Assembly (NCBI GenBank): GCA_023078685.1
Contig: JALGAS010000003.1
Span: 5,580,001-5,644,000, forward strand
Reading direction: 5' to 3'
DNA: 64,000 nucleotides
Source of the DNA: Neopestalotiopsis rosae
Lineage: Eukaryota > Ascomycota > Sordariomycetes > Amphisphaeriales > Sporocadaceae
This document shows, one piece after another, positions 20,571-30,478 of the stretch. The notes below the pieces were generated by a model. That model saw nothing but the letters and a program-made list of their open reading frames with translations, was not told the DNA's origin and ran no database searches. How positions within the stretch are numbered: position 1 is the first letter of the stretch; each line of letters opens with the position of its first letter. Both the position numbers and the translations under genes were made by a program.

Positions 20571-22825
20571 TTAATCTTCTACAGCACACCACTCGATCAT
20601 TTCTTGGATCGCTTCGCTATAGACTTTTACAAGATCATGCGTGTCAGACGCATTCGAGTCCAGGAGCAAAGGAGCAGGGATTTGTTCCTCGCGGAAGAAG
20701 TCAAATAATGACGTAAGGCTAGTGCAATCTCCAGCTCCCACTTCGAGTTCCCTATCGAGCAGTTGCGAGGGGTCCATTGCTCGAAATACCGATCGGTTCG
20801 CGGTCACTATCCCATCCGAACTGGCAGGACAATAGGGTTGTATCGAAGTCGAATTGAATCTTGCCACGAAAGAAGAGAACAACATGGATGTATCTATGGT
20901 CAGTAATTCGAGATCCGTCACTGGCTCGAAAGCATGCACCTGAAGCAGTGTCTTGACCCAGGTGTGCGTAGGAGCGAAAAAAGACTGCATGACGTTGAGA
21001 AAAGAGAATATAGTCTTTAGTTCCTCGACAGTGTCTTCCCTTCTTTTTTTGTCCGACTCGCTGCGAAGTTGGTTCAAGAAGACCAAGCCGGCAAGGTAGA
21101 GGCTGTACCCCAGAAAGGATGGCTTTGTGGTGGATTAGCGAGCATACGGAGGCAGCTTGTGGCGAGTTTTGAGGCGCATACCATTGTGAAATCACAATTT
21201 TGCATGAGCGAACGGCAGAGCGAGGTCAAAACGCGGGCACTCCTGAGACATGCTGCAAGGCGCTCACAACAAAAGGAATGAGGTGCAGCTGGAAAGTATA
21301 CTAATCTTCGGCTGCTTGTTGGTTTCTCGGCGTTGGGTGCGGCCTGCACGTTGGAGGGCGAAGTAGTCTGGACTGTGACTGGGATGAATACAGCTTCAAG
21401 CATGATCCTCGCCGAGTGGATCATGCTGATGCAGAGGACGTAGTTCCCCTCGCCGCCTTCCTGGCCTTGTAGTAGTTCCAAGGTCTCTGAGTCTGACAAT
21501 GCAGAGTCCCCAACGTACGTGACGTGGACGGTGTCCAGCCTCCGCTTCAATGTCGCGAACAGAGAGTTCCTTGACCAAGGCGCGGGCACCAATTTCGTCA
21601 AATCTTTGTGAGAGAAATCCATACACTGCTGCATGAGATTTGCAAGATCAAGCAACACCCGTGGCGAGAAGAGTCGGCCCGACGTTGAGCTACCGTTATC
21701 GTCGAGAGCCTGAATGTTGTTCAGGTCGACAAGAGTCGGTCGTACCTGGTTTCCAATGGAATGGCAGACCAAGGAGAGCTGCAAGTAGTTGTGTATCGTG
21801 TCAAGCTCCTTGGAGATTTGGTCATCTTCAGGAGCTGAGAGGCTATATCGTAGACTAGAAAGCCGCTGGTCGCCGTTGCTATGCGGCAGACATGAGCACT
21901 GGGAACCTGGTTGCATTTCCCGGAGAAAAGCCTACTTACTGAGATCGTACCAGGCTTGGAGGCCATTTCCTAGAGAAGACTCGTATAATGAGAGTATCGA
22001 CAGTGTCAAGAGCTGCTGATATCTGGAGTGCTTATCAGGGAGACCCAGCGACGCCAACCCTTCGCGTGCATCCTCGGCAAAGCGGTGCCGAAGGGGCAAC
22101 TTTCTGCAAGACGAATGTCTCGAATAGGGAACACTCGCGGCACACATTGCATGGCATAGCTGCCTCGTCACATGGCCGGACTCTAATTGGTGAAAGAATG
22201 TCGCGGAAGACAATATTGGGCATTGTTGGCTGTTGACTGTCACGCAAAAGATCAAGATTAGGTGCAACAGTTGGTCAACAGACACCAATAGAGAGCTATA
22301 GCGCATTATTCGTTAGCTTACCAACAATAATATTAATGAGTACGGATGCAATTGAGTACCATGACGTACTCGCCCAGATGGTAGGACTCAGCACCAAACA
22401 TCTCACTCAATCGATCTTTCCAGAGGTGCATCGCGTCCGGCGACACAGATGGCTCTTCCGGCGGACTGCCACCCTGGCCGTCCGGATCATGGGTAGACTG
22501 GTCTTCGCCCACAACGTCCGTGAGAGCGGATGTTTGATTCGCAGAAGAAAGAGCCGATGATTGATCTGCAGCAGAGCGGGCCGTAGGGCTACTGATGGTA
22601 TTGGTGGGCTTCAGCTTCGGCCTCGGCCCGCGCTTTCGCCTATCGAGATCAAAATGACAGGGAGTATTATTCCTCAAGCAATGACCACACGGGTTGGCCG
22701 GTGTGCCAGTACACCGCACCTGAGGGGACAGTCAGCACTCGCCAGTTCATGGCAAGGTGGGAGCGACGGGGGCAAACCTTTCGCTTCCGACAGCCTTCGC
22801 AGGCGAGTAGCAACGGTCTCGGCAT
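20571..22825 (-). CDS. Zn2Cys6 transcription factor, possibly with an internal deletion
   Basis: Five exons on the minus strand: 22778-22825, 22370-22719, about 21940-22295, about 21906-21182 and 21122-20571. Splicing the first intron gives Cys9-x2-Cys12-x6-Cys19-x7-Cys27-x2-Cys30-x6-Cys37, an intact binuclear zinc cluster. The mid-region (HRFAEDAREGLASLGLPD, LQAWYDLS) and later part fit the fungal-specific TF domain. Exon junctions are clear except the third: the best donor (GTAAGT, intron high end 21939) and the only in-frame acceptor imply an intron of just 33 nt, and an alternative 72-nt intron (21879-21950) also keeps frame. The arginine/tryptophan-rich RR-x-W..DR block normally found there is absent. 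It may be the regulator of the monooxygenase cluster it diverges from; function may be impaired. Confidence 0.75.
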
Positions 22826-23622
22826 TGTGGATATTGTGCGATGATGGGCAGATTGACCAATTGCTCAGCCGCAAGAGACCTACACCTGAGTCGTCGGACA
22901 ATTGCAAAGAGAGATGAGACGAGATGTCCGAGGCGTGAGAAGCAGCTATACTGATATACTGATAATGTAAGAAGTCCCGACCTTGTACACCTGGGCTCAT
23001 GAGTGGAATGCGGGGTGTAGTCGCCGAGACCCAAGTATAGAGAAATCCGACACGTCCGACGGCCTGGCTAGGAGCCTGAATGATTCATTGGCACCCGGTC
23101 CATCCAAGCAGATAGGCAACTCAAATCATCACTTTCGTCCTCGTGTTGAATGAGATCATAGTAATTGGCGACACAGCTACTCCCAGCAAGCCTGCAGGAT
23201 ACCTTATCTCTGTCACCGCTAGGGCCCACATTTCCCAGCTCAACGAATCATTGCACGTCTCCGTGTTTCCTCGGAGTAATTCATTCTTCCAAATCAATGA
23301 ATTACTCCCAGATCGACTGTCACTGCTTTCAAGTAGTCAATCGTGCAGTGGATCTAACACCTCGTAACGCAGGTGTTCATACCCAGGAAGGCGGGTTTAC
23401 CCCTGATCTAAAGCATGGTGTGGTCAGAAGTCAGACTACACTTACAGGTAGCTAACTGAGAGCCTATATAGGTGGCTAGGCCTGTATTGAGGCGAGAATA
23501 ATGTTTACATCCCAAGATTGGATCCTGAGTCTTTTGTATAATCCGCATACTAAGATCATCTTCAAAGCACCCTGCCTGATTTCCCTTACACTTCTTGTCA
23601 AAGTGTACGCTATCCTCCAAGT
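22826..23622. promoter_or_regulatory. Divergent promoter region, regulator / FAD monooxygenase
   Basis: About 800 bases with no supported gene, between a minus-strand regulator and a plus-strand monooxygenase. It contains the perfect inverted repeat at 23273-23308. Confidence 0.6.
23273..23308. promoter_or_regulatory. Perfect 13-bp inverted repeat with 10-nt spacer (candidate operator)
   Basis: Left arm GGAGTAATTCATT (23273-23285) and right arm AATGAATTACTCC (23296-23308) are exact reverse complements around a 10-nt spacer. The left arm sits in TCGGAGTAAT (23271-23280), the reverse complement of ATTACTCCGA, which recurs upstream of other genes in this cluster. It lies about 315 bases before the monooxygenase start codon and carries a CGG triplet, as in many Zn2Cys6 sites. 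Confidence 0.6.
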
Positions 23623-25236
23623 ATGACTACTCCTCCAGCCGGGACTTACATCCAGAGCACGGCACCAGATGGCAGTGACCCCGGTGCGCCGGGACTCAAT
23701 GTAGTCATTGTTGGGCTTGGCTTCTGCGGGCTGACGGCAGCAATTGAATGCCGCCTTCGCAAGATGAATGTGACAGTGGTCGAGATGTACCCAACCTCTC
23801 GCACACAAGGCGACGTGATTGACTTCTTCGGCAACGGGGGCATGATTTTAGAGTCGTGGGACAATGGAAGAATCGCCGACCAGCTCCTCACCATGAGCAT
23901 CAACCAAAACGACATGTTCCAGATATTCAACGCCAAGAACGAGCTCCTAGTTGAAGAGCCATGGCTGCGGAAACCGCACCATCGCCGGCGCCAAGTAAGC
24001 GGACCTGTGCTATGTGTTGATGACAATGATACTGACATGTATCATCGAAGTTTGCCGGTCATCGCGGTGAGATCCATGAGTTAATCACAAACTATGCAAC
24101 GGATCTTGGCGTTATCCTGAAGCTTGGGGAGCAAGTCGTGGACTACACAGACGAGGGCGTGGAGGGTATTGACAGACAAGTTGGCGTTGTCTGCAAGAGC
24201 GGCCTGACCATCAAGGGCGACGTCGTTCTCTGCGCAGACGGGCCAAAGTCCTTGGCTAGACAAAAGGTTCTGGGACTCGCAGACAACAAGTTCAACTCTG
24301 GGTACGCCATTTTTCGAGCACACTTTTCCCTGACACCGGAAATGAGGAAAAACATCCACCTGTCTAGATTCTGTGGTTAGTACTCTCGTCGCAGCCCCTG
24401 TGAGAGAAAGGATATCTGACTCTTCCCAAGATCCCGACCATGATTTCACCGGCATGTGGGTAGGTACTGACCTTCATGGTCTCATTTATAGTTGGAACAA
24501 GGGCCGTGATCTTGGCTGGGCTCTAACGCACAAGGATGAAGGCGACATCACAGAAGGATGGAGTTTCCCAGGAAAGGCGGAAGACGTCATGGCTTGCCTC
24601 GACGAGGCAGATTTCCCTGAGCTGTTCAAAGAAATTGTGCGAGTTACGCCCCAAAAGAATCTCCTCGACTACAAGCTGGTATGGCGAGGTCCTCTTGCGA
24701 GCTGGCTTCCTCGACAAGCTAGTCCCCGCATGATTGTCCTCGGCGACGCAGCTCACTGCCACCTACCGACATCCGGCCAGGGTGGCTCTCAGTCGATCGA
24801 GGACGGCGCCGCCATCGCTGCGTGTCTGGACAAGGCGAAAGGCAATGTCTCCTTGGGCCTACGAGTTTTTGAGAGGATACGTTTCAACCGCCAGCACGTC
24901 ATCCACATGTCCTCAATCGCAAATCGCGATGAGTACCACAAGATCAATTGGACGCGTGAGTTCGTCGCGGAGCACCCCGACGCTCTGAGTATCAGTCAGC
25001 CCGAATGGATCATTGAGCACGACGCGCGCGCCAACGTTGACGAGCACTTTGATATAATTGCGAACGAGGTGCAGACCGGCAAGGAGGGAAATTTATTCGA
25101 CCTTTCCGTGCCCGCTGGCGGCAGCATCGTGACCTTGCGACCAGGCGAGGACGCGCCTGCGGCCTTTGACACTTCTTTTGACCTCGAGGACCCTGCGCTG
25201 CAAGCGGTGTTGAAGACGCCAGCTGTACAAGCTTAG
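23623..25236 (+). CDS. FAD-dependent aromatic-ring-type monooxygenase (FAD-binding-3 / salicylate-hydroxylase-like)
   Basis: Three exons (23623-23994, 24051-24375, 24431-25236) encode about 500 residues, a typical length for this family. The N-terminal dinucleotide-binding motif is GLGFCG (Gly31, Gly33, Gly36) within a beta-alpha-beta unit. The second FAD motif GDAAHCHLPTSGQGGSQSIEDG-type segment starts at about 337 and is intact through GQGGSQ. Both introns are 55-56 nt. Such enzymes use NAD(P)H and oxygen to hydroxylate aromatic or related substrates in the cytosol. No signal peptide or membrane anchor is seen, though the C-terminus has an extra acidic tail. It is the first oxidative gene of the second cluster; the substrate is unknown. 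Confidence 0.9.
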
Positions 25237-25706
25237 GCCTATCTATGACTCAATTTGAAAAATATATATGGCCCATCGCTCCCACGGTCTCATTGTACCT
25301 TTTTGATCAGCATCTATAGATAGAATGACCGCTCATGCTGGAGAGTCATGTCGAGCCTTTCTCGACGGACGAACCATTGTTTAGCTAGTTCAAATGTGGA
25401 TTCTTGTCAGTCCAAGTACCAATTGTTTAATTGTCTGAACACATATTATGACCTGAGTAGACACCAGGCATCATTGTACACGAAATGAAGGCCATTTGAA
25501 TCAATCCTCCAACCATACATGACTCTTCAAAACTATTCCCATGATCAAATCTAGCATGCAATAAAAAGTTGCAAATGCAACATTCAGACAACCTGCACGG
25601 ATATTTTGGGCAAGCGACGATATTGCATTGCACAATTAATGAGCTAGAGCCTTCAACCTTTGACGTTTATCTCCTTCCCTTGGCCAATCTTGACGTCTTT
25701 GTCCGC
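25237..25706. other. Convergent intergenic region
   Basis: Between the 3' ends of the monooxygenase (+) and the MFS gene (-). AT-rich, presumably holding both terminators; no coding feature seen. Confidence 0.4.
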
Positions 25707-27437
25707 TCACACCTTCTCTTTGCTCTTCTCGTCTGGTATGGTCGTCATAGTTGTTTCCCGAACGCCTTCAATCACACTGACATCTTCGGGAATAGTGAAA
25801 TGGACAGTGCCATCAAAGATGGCATCCACTTCCTCCAAAGTCCGGTCTGGGGCAGATGCGTGTCAGTAGGTTGTCCTATTCAATAAAATCACTCGGCTAA
25901 ACCCACCTTTGATCTCGACAAAGACAAGCCATATGCATACGACGATGAACACATCCCAAGTCTACAATAACATTAGCTTCGCAACACATACTGGCCCCTG
26001 GATGCGATGACTCTTACCGCGTTGATGACGTAAAACTTCCAGCCAATCGTTTCAAGGGCAGTGGCTAATGTATAGTTCAACACCAATTGAAAAGCATATC
26101 CGAGCATTTGGGCCACAGCAGTCCCCTTTCCACGCAGAGAGTAACGTAGGATTTCGACAGGGTACGTGAACTCCAAGATCATCCAGGAGCTACAGGACGC
26201 CCACCAAAAGATGAAGGTTGCTACCAGCGCGCCATGTTAACCACGTCCCTCGCCAGGTCCCAGAGCTGTGAAGACGGCCAGTAGCGCCAGACACACAGCC
26301 ATGACTCCAGTATTAGCAAGGAGAATAGTCTTGGGGCCAAAGCGATGGGTAATCCATAGCCCGCTGGCAAGTGAGACTACGGACCAAGAGCTCAGTCCAA
26401 CGTTGAGATACAGGATGGTGTGCGTATCGGAAATACCAATCGATGTGAGCACCAATGTGAAAAAGTACGGCAAGGTGTTCGCGCCAGACGTCTGATAAAA
26501 TATGTTAGTCAAGGCCGCGATGAGAAATCGGCGTCTGTCCGATGGCTTGGCCAGAATGGCTCGAAAAGACTCGTTGCTCTGGCGCTCAAACTGCATTGTC
26601 TGAGCGACTTCCTCAAACTCGATCTTGATCATGTCGTCCCTGTTGGCCTGGTCCTTAGGGATCAACTGTTCGAAAACCTGCTTCGCTTCGTCCTGGCGGT
26701 TTTTGTACATTAACCATCGAGGTGATTCTGGTGCTACCAGCAAGAACAGACTGGACAGTAACGGAGAAATGGCCTCCCCAAGAACAAGCCCGCGCCACCC
26801 CCAGTCCGATCCAGACTTGAATGCCCCAACGCCGGCAGCTGACACGGTGACGGCAATCAGTGGTAGTCCTAGCATGGAACCATTTGCCACAACGGCGTGC
26901 AAGCGACCCGGCATCGTCTCAGCCACCATGATTGGTCCACAGACACCTGATATTCCCAGAGACACGGCCAAAATGGCTCGACCGGCCAAAAACATGCCGA
27001 CTGAGAGACGAGAAAATTAGCTGAGGATCGGATCTTGGAACTGTACGTTTCTTACTGTTCTGTGCGGATGCCTCGAGAGCTACTCCTACAATTGCCAACA
27101 GGTTGCTTAACCAAAGGGTCTTCTTGCGGCCCAGAGTGTCCATCAATAATCCTACAAATGGGCAAATGACCAGGTTGCCGACGTTGAAAATTGCCACATT
27201 CAGACCGATATATGTGCTGTCTAACTGGAAATCTGCAAGCGCAACATGAAGCTCGGTTATTCCATCGTCCTCAATACCTCAAGCTGTCTGCTAAATTCTG
27301 CACTTACATTCGAAAAAGTAGGCATTCAAGACCAGCTGATTAATCATGCCAGCATCGTAGGAAAAGTTCACCATGGATAGGATGGCGCCTAGCACTATAC
27401 TCGCAAGAGTAACGACGTTGGAAGAGAGTAAAGCCAT
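25707..27437 (-). pseudogene. MFS sugar-porter-type transporter interrupted by an in-frame TAA
   Basis: Five exons on the minus strand (27308-27437, 27056-27232, 26018-27000, 25907-25961, 25707-25846) join in one frame of 495 codons. Family features are clear: MDTLGRKKTL in the loop after helix 2, the PESPRWLMYK segment, QTSGANTLPYFF, YPVEILRYSLRGKG and a C-terminal DRTLEEVDAIFDG. All splice sites look functional. A TAA at 26237-26239 (codon 357) falls inside exon 3, with homology continuing in the same frame on both sides (GPGEGRG before, HGALVATFIFWW after). No GT..AG intron can remove it. The normal protein would be a plasma-membrane carrier for a sugar or small organic acid. The predicted product loses the last helices and is probably inactive, unless this is a sequencing error or the stop is read through. 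Confidence 0.85.
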
Positions 27438-27909
27438 GATTTTCGTGAACCTGGTTATAATACTTGGCAAATCACAAGAGCTATGAACATCCAGTACCCC
27501 AGGGCAGTAATGCAGAAATTATTCTGCTCCATGAGCCACCAATATTTAAGCATTTGCTACCTTTTCATGAGATCTCTTATCTGACAGTCACCTAGCAGTG
27601 CTCATGTTGTGTTCGATACGCAGTCGACTTGCCTTCTGCAGGGGCGCGGAGCTGCTTTCTATCTGATAAGGAACAGCCAGCCAAATGCAGTGTGCGCTAC
27701 GGCGTTGCCTGTATCTGTATAGAAGCGTATCACTACGAAATCATCACTTCTCTTGTGAGCCAGAAGAAGAAAAAGAAGGCAAACGATAGCTAGCGACCTC
27801 CCTATATCGCCTCGTCGATAGTCAAGATAAGACTGGTTGATGTCGGTGTTTTTTGTGATTGGCTAGACGCCGACTATTACGTCCCCACCTTTGTTGCAGG
27901 GGTTTGATA
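27438..27909. promoter_or_regulatory. Upstream region of the MFS gene
   Basis: Non-coding stretch between the minus-strand carrier and the possible small ORF on the plus strand; it presumably holds the carrier promoter. Nothing else was recognised. Confidence 0.4.
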
Positions 27910-28323
27910 ATGGCGTCCCCTAACGAATTACTCCGAGACGACACGATTGATGAATATCCTCCCTGGAGAGTTCATTGTCTCGACCTGCATACAGCGGACA
28001 AAATCCTTGGGCACAATGATCGTGTCACGTGCACTTGGCTCAGATATTCTGCGAAACGTAAAGGCGGCCACTTGACGTCGGCGGGCTTTGCAAGTGCTTC
28101 TTCAATAGAAGTGAGTAATTGTTTTGCCGAGTATGTCAGCATTCAACATGACAAGCTCTGGTTCTCGTCGGATAAATGGGCAGGAATCCATGCACTCTCT
28201 ATGGACCACAGAGAAAGACCCTTTATTTGGCTCTCTAGTAGTGGAGTGAGTTTCAACTGCGGGGAGTATCACGCCAACACTGGATTTTGTGCACACGATC
28301 CCGCAGAAAACGTAGTATCATAA
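27910..28323 (+). CDS. Possible hypothetical protein (137 aa) or gene fragment
   Basis: An ATG-started frame with credible composition but no recognised domain. A GTGAGT donor-like sequence occurs at about 28110, so the true gene, if any, might be spliced or be a relic. It contains the shared sequence ATTACTCCGA at 27927-27936, which could equally mean that this stretch is promoter DNA for the aldehyde dehydrogenase starting at 28427. Confidence 0.25.
   Translation: MASPNELLRDDTIDEYPPWRVHCLDLHTADKILGHNDRVTCTWLRYSAKRKGGHLTSAGFASASSIEVSNCFAEYVSIQHDKLWFSSDKWAGIHALSMDHRERPFIWLSSSGVSFNCGEYHANTGFCAHDPAENVVS
27927..27936 (+). promoter_or_regulatory. Copy of shared motif ATTACTCCGA
   Basis: Exact copy of the 10-mer found upstream of the FAD monooxygenase and the second MFS gene. 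It lies 490 bases before the aldehyde dehydrogenase start and 490 bases before the MFS start on the other strand. Confidence 0.4.
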
Positions 28324-28426
28324 AAGTTCTAGTCAAAAGACAGTTCTTTTTTTCATATAACGTACTTTAACTTATACTTTGAATGCTTACGTACTTGGAC
28401 TTCATTTATCGGTCGAATCTGTCAAA

Positions 28427-29983
28427 ATGGATGAACTGGAAGGAAGGCTGTTCGTCGACAATGAAGTAGGTATGGTGATCCCATGAGATGGCCGCCTATG
28501 TACTGATACAGCTGCAGTTCCGCCCCAGTCAATCTGGCAATCTACTTTCGGTCACGAATCCCTTTAATCATCAATTGGTGAGCTCGGGAGTACATAGCGC
28601 GTCAGTGCACCCAGTCGGAGCCTCAAACGTACATGGTTACTAACCGGTGCCGAAAGAAACAAGGAAGATGTCGACATTGCCGTCGATGCGGCGGCTAGAG
28701 CTTCCAAGACATGGCACAAGACGCCACCGTCGGAGAGAGCTCGATTAATGAATAGGCTGGCCGATCTAGCGCTGGAAAACGTCGAAGCCCTGGGACGGCT
28801 AGAGACGCTGGCAATGGGCGCCCCAAAGTTCATTGCGGAACACGAGGTCCGCGAGCTGGCGAAATCTCTGAGATACTACGCCGGCTGGACGGACAAGATT
28901 GGCGGCGGCGCATTCCCGGATTCAGGCGACGGGTCTTATCGCCTGATGACTTACGAGCCCCTCGGAGTCTGCGCCGGGATCGCGGCCTGGAATGCAACGT
29001 TCCTCTTTATTGGGTGGAAAGTGGCGCCTGCTATCGCTGCCGGAAATACCTATGTCTTCAAGGTGTCGGAAAAGTCCCCGTTGGGTGCCCTGGCGCTTGG
29101 CAGACTGGTGGTCGAGGCAGGGTTCCCGCCAGGCGTCATCAACTTCATCAACGGCACTGGCGAAGCCGGTCACTGTCTGGCCTCCCATATGAAGGTGGCC
29201 AAGATTAGTTTCACCGGCTCCACGGCCACCGGCAAGAGTGTACAGATTGCTGCGGCCCAGAGTAACCTCAAAAGATGCACCCTGGAGCTGGGTGGAAAGT
29301 CGCCCGCATTGTTGTTCGACGATGCCGACATGGAGAATGCCCTGGGGTGTTTATCCCAGGGCTTTCTCATAAATACCACCCAAGTCTGCGCCGCGACGAC
29401 CCGGCTTCTCGTTCAAGACACGATTGCAGATGAATTCGTGGTCATACTAAAGTCAAGTTTCGAAAAGGCTCTGGCTTCGTATGGGGATCCGTCGTTACCA
29501 GAAACCTTTACCGGGCCTGTGGCCGATGAGGCACAGTTTCGTCGAGTTATGGGCATGATCGATGCGGCCAAGCAGCAGGACATCCAGTTGGTCACCGGAG
29601 GAGACCGTCATGGCCCTCAAGGCTTCTTTATACAGCCAACAATCTTTGTTGACCCTCCTCTGGCAAGCCCAGTGTACCGAGAAGAGATCTTTGGGCCCGT
29701 CTTGTGCGTAGTGCGATTCAAGACCGAGTCAGAGGCTGTTGCTCTGGCGAACGATTCCATATACGGCTTGGGCGCCAGCATCTACACCAGCTCCGCCTCT
29801 CGCGCGCTGAGAGTTGCTCATGAGTTGGAAGTAGGCAGCGTAGCCATCAACCAGCCGGTGGTGCCGAGTTCGGAGGTGCCGATGGGAGGCATGAAGCAGA
29901 GCGGCTATGGTCGCGAAAATGGCTTGGAAGGCCTCATGGCATATCTAGACTCCAAAACCATTTCTATCAATACACGGGTTTGA
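28427..29983 (+). CDS. NAD(P)+-dependent aldehyde dehydrogenase
   Basis: Three exons (28427-28465, 28518-28600, 28657-29983) give about 482 residues, the normal length. The catalytic Cys is in TTQVCAATTR (about Cys285) and the general-base Glu in TLELGGKSP (about Glu251). The nucleotide-binding FTGSTATGKSVQ and C-terminal EEIFGPVL and GGMKQSGYGRENG motifs are all present. The second intron (GTCAGT..AAAG, 56 nt) was chosen because it restores SSGVHSANKEDVDIAVDAA. The enzyme oxidises an aldehyde to the carboxylate in the cytosol. Within this cluster it would follow an oxygenase step; resemblance is to the betaine/salicylaldehyde-type branch, though this cannot be fixed by eye. Confidence 0.92.
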
Positions 29984-30478
29984 GATTTTCCGAATACTCT
30001 TGATGAGAACTAAATGTTATATTATCGGTTTGATTGTGTTGTTCCTGCTCAATGTCGGGAATATATCCAGCCTTGCGACGTAGCAAATTGACCTAGCGAT
30101 CATTCTTTTTCGCAGACACGTGTGAATATATATATAAAATTATTAGATGATTGCCGGTCAAGCATACGAGAACGATCAACCAAGACTTTTGCGATGCAGT
30201 GATGAGCACCCCCCACATTAGACGAATACGGATACATACCTCACCCCGCATTATTCCAGACCTTGGCATTTCCTTATCTCTTTCGGATACACTACTGTAC
30301 ATCCGTATACTCCGTATCTCTTTGGTTGTCCTCGGCACTTTTTGTTATCGCCATTGGTCGCTTCATGTTTCCAGATGACACGATAGAAGCTTGCCGTCCA
30401 GGAAACGGCAAATTACATCTCTCTATCTCAGCTACAACAGTGGAACTAGAAGCTGCGTCGCTGCTATCTCTACTTGCC
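29984..30478. promoter_or_regulatory. Intergenic region before the second cluster regulator
   Basis: Contains the aldehyde dehydrogenase terminator and the promoter of the next gene. ATACGGAT near 30226 and ATCCGTAT at 30301-30308 form a widely spaced inverted pair, with CTCCGTAT just after; these CGG-containing sites could bind a Zn2Cys6 protein. No coding feature was supported. Confidence 0.35.

Noticed and set aside
26186..26240. Explaining the TAA in the MFS gene as part of an intron
   Set aside because: Nearby GT..AG pairs are either about 20 nt apart or break the frame and remove a conserved helix.
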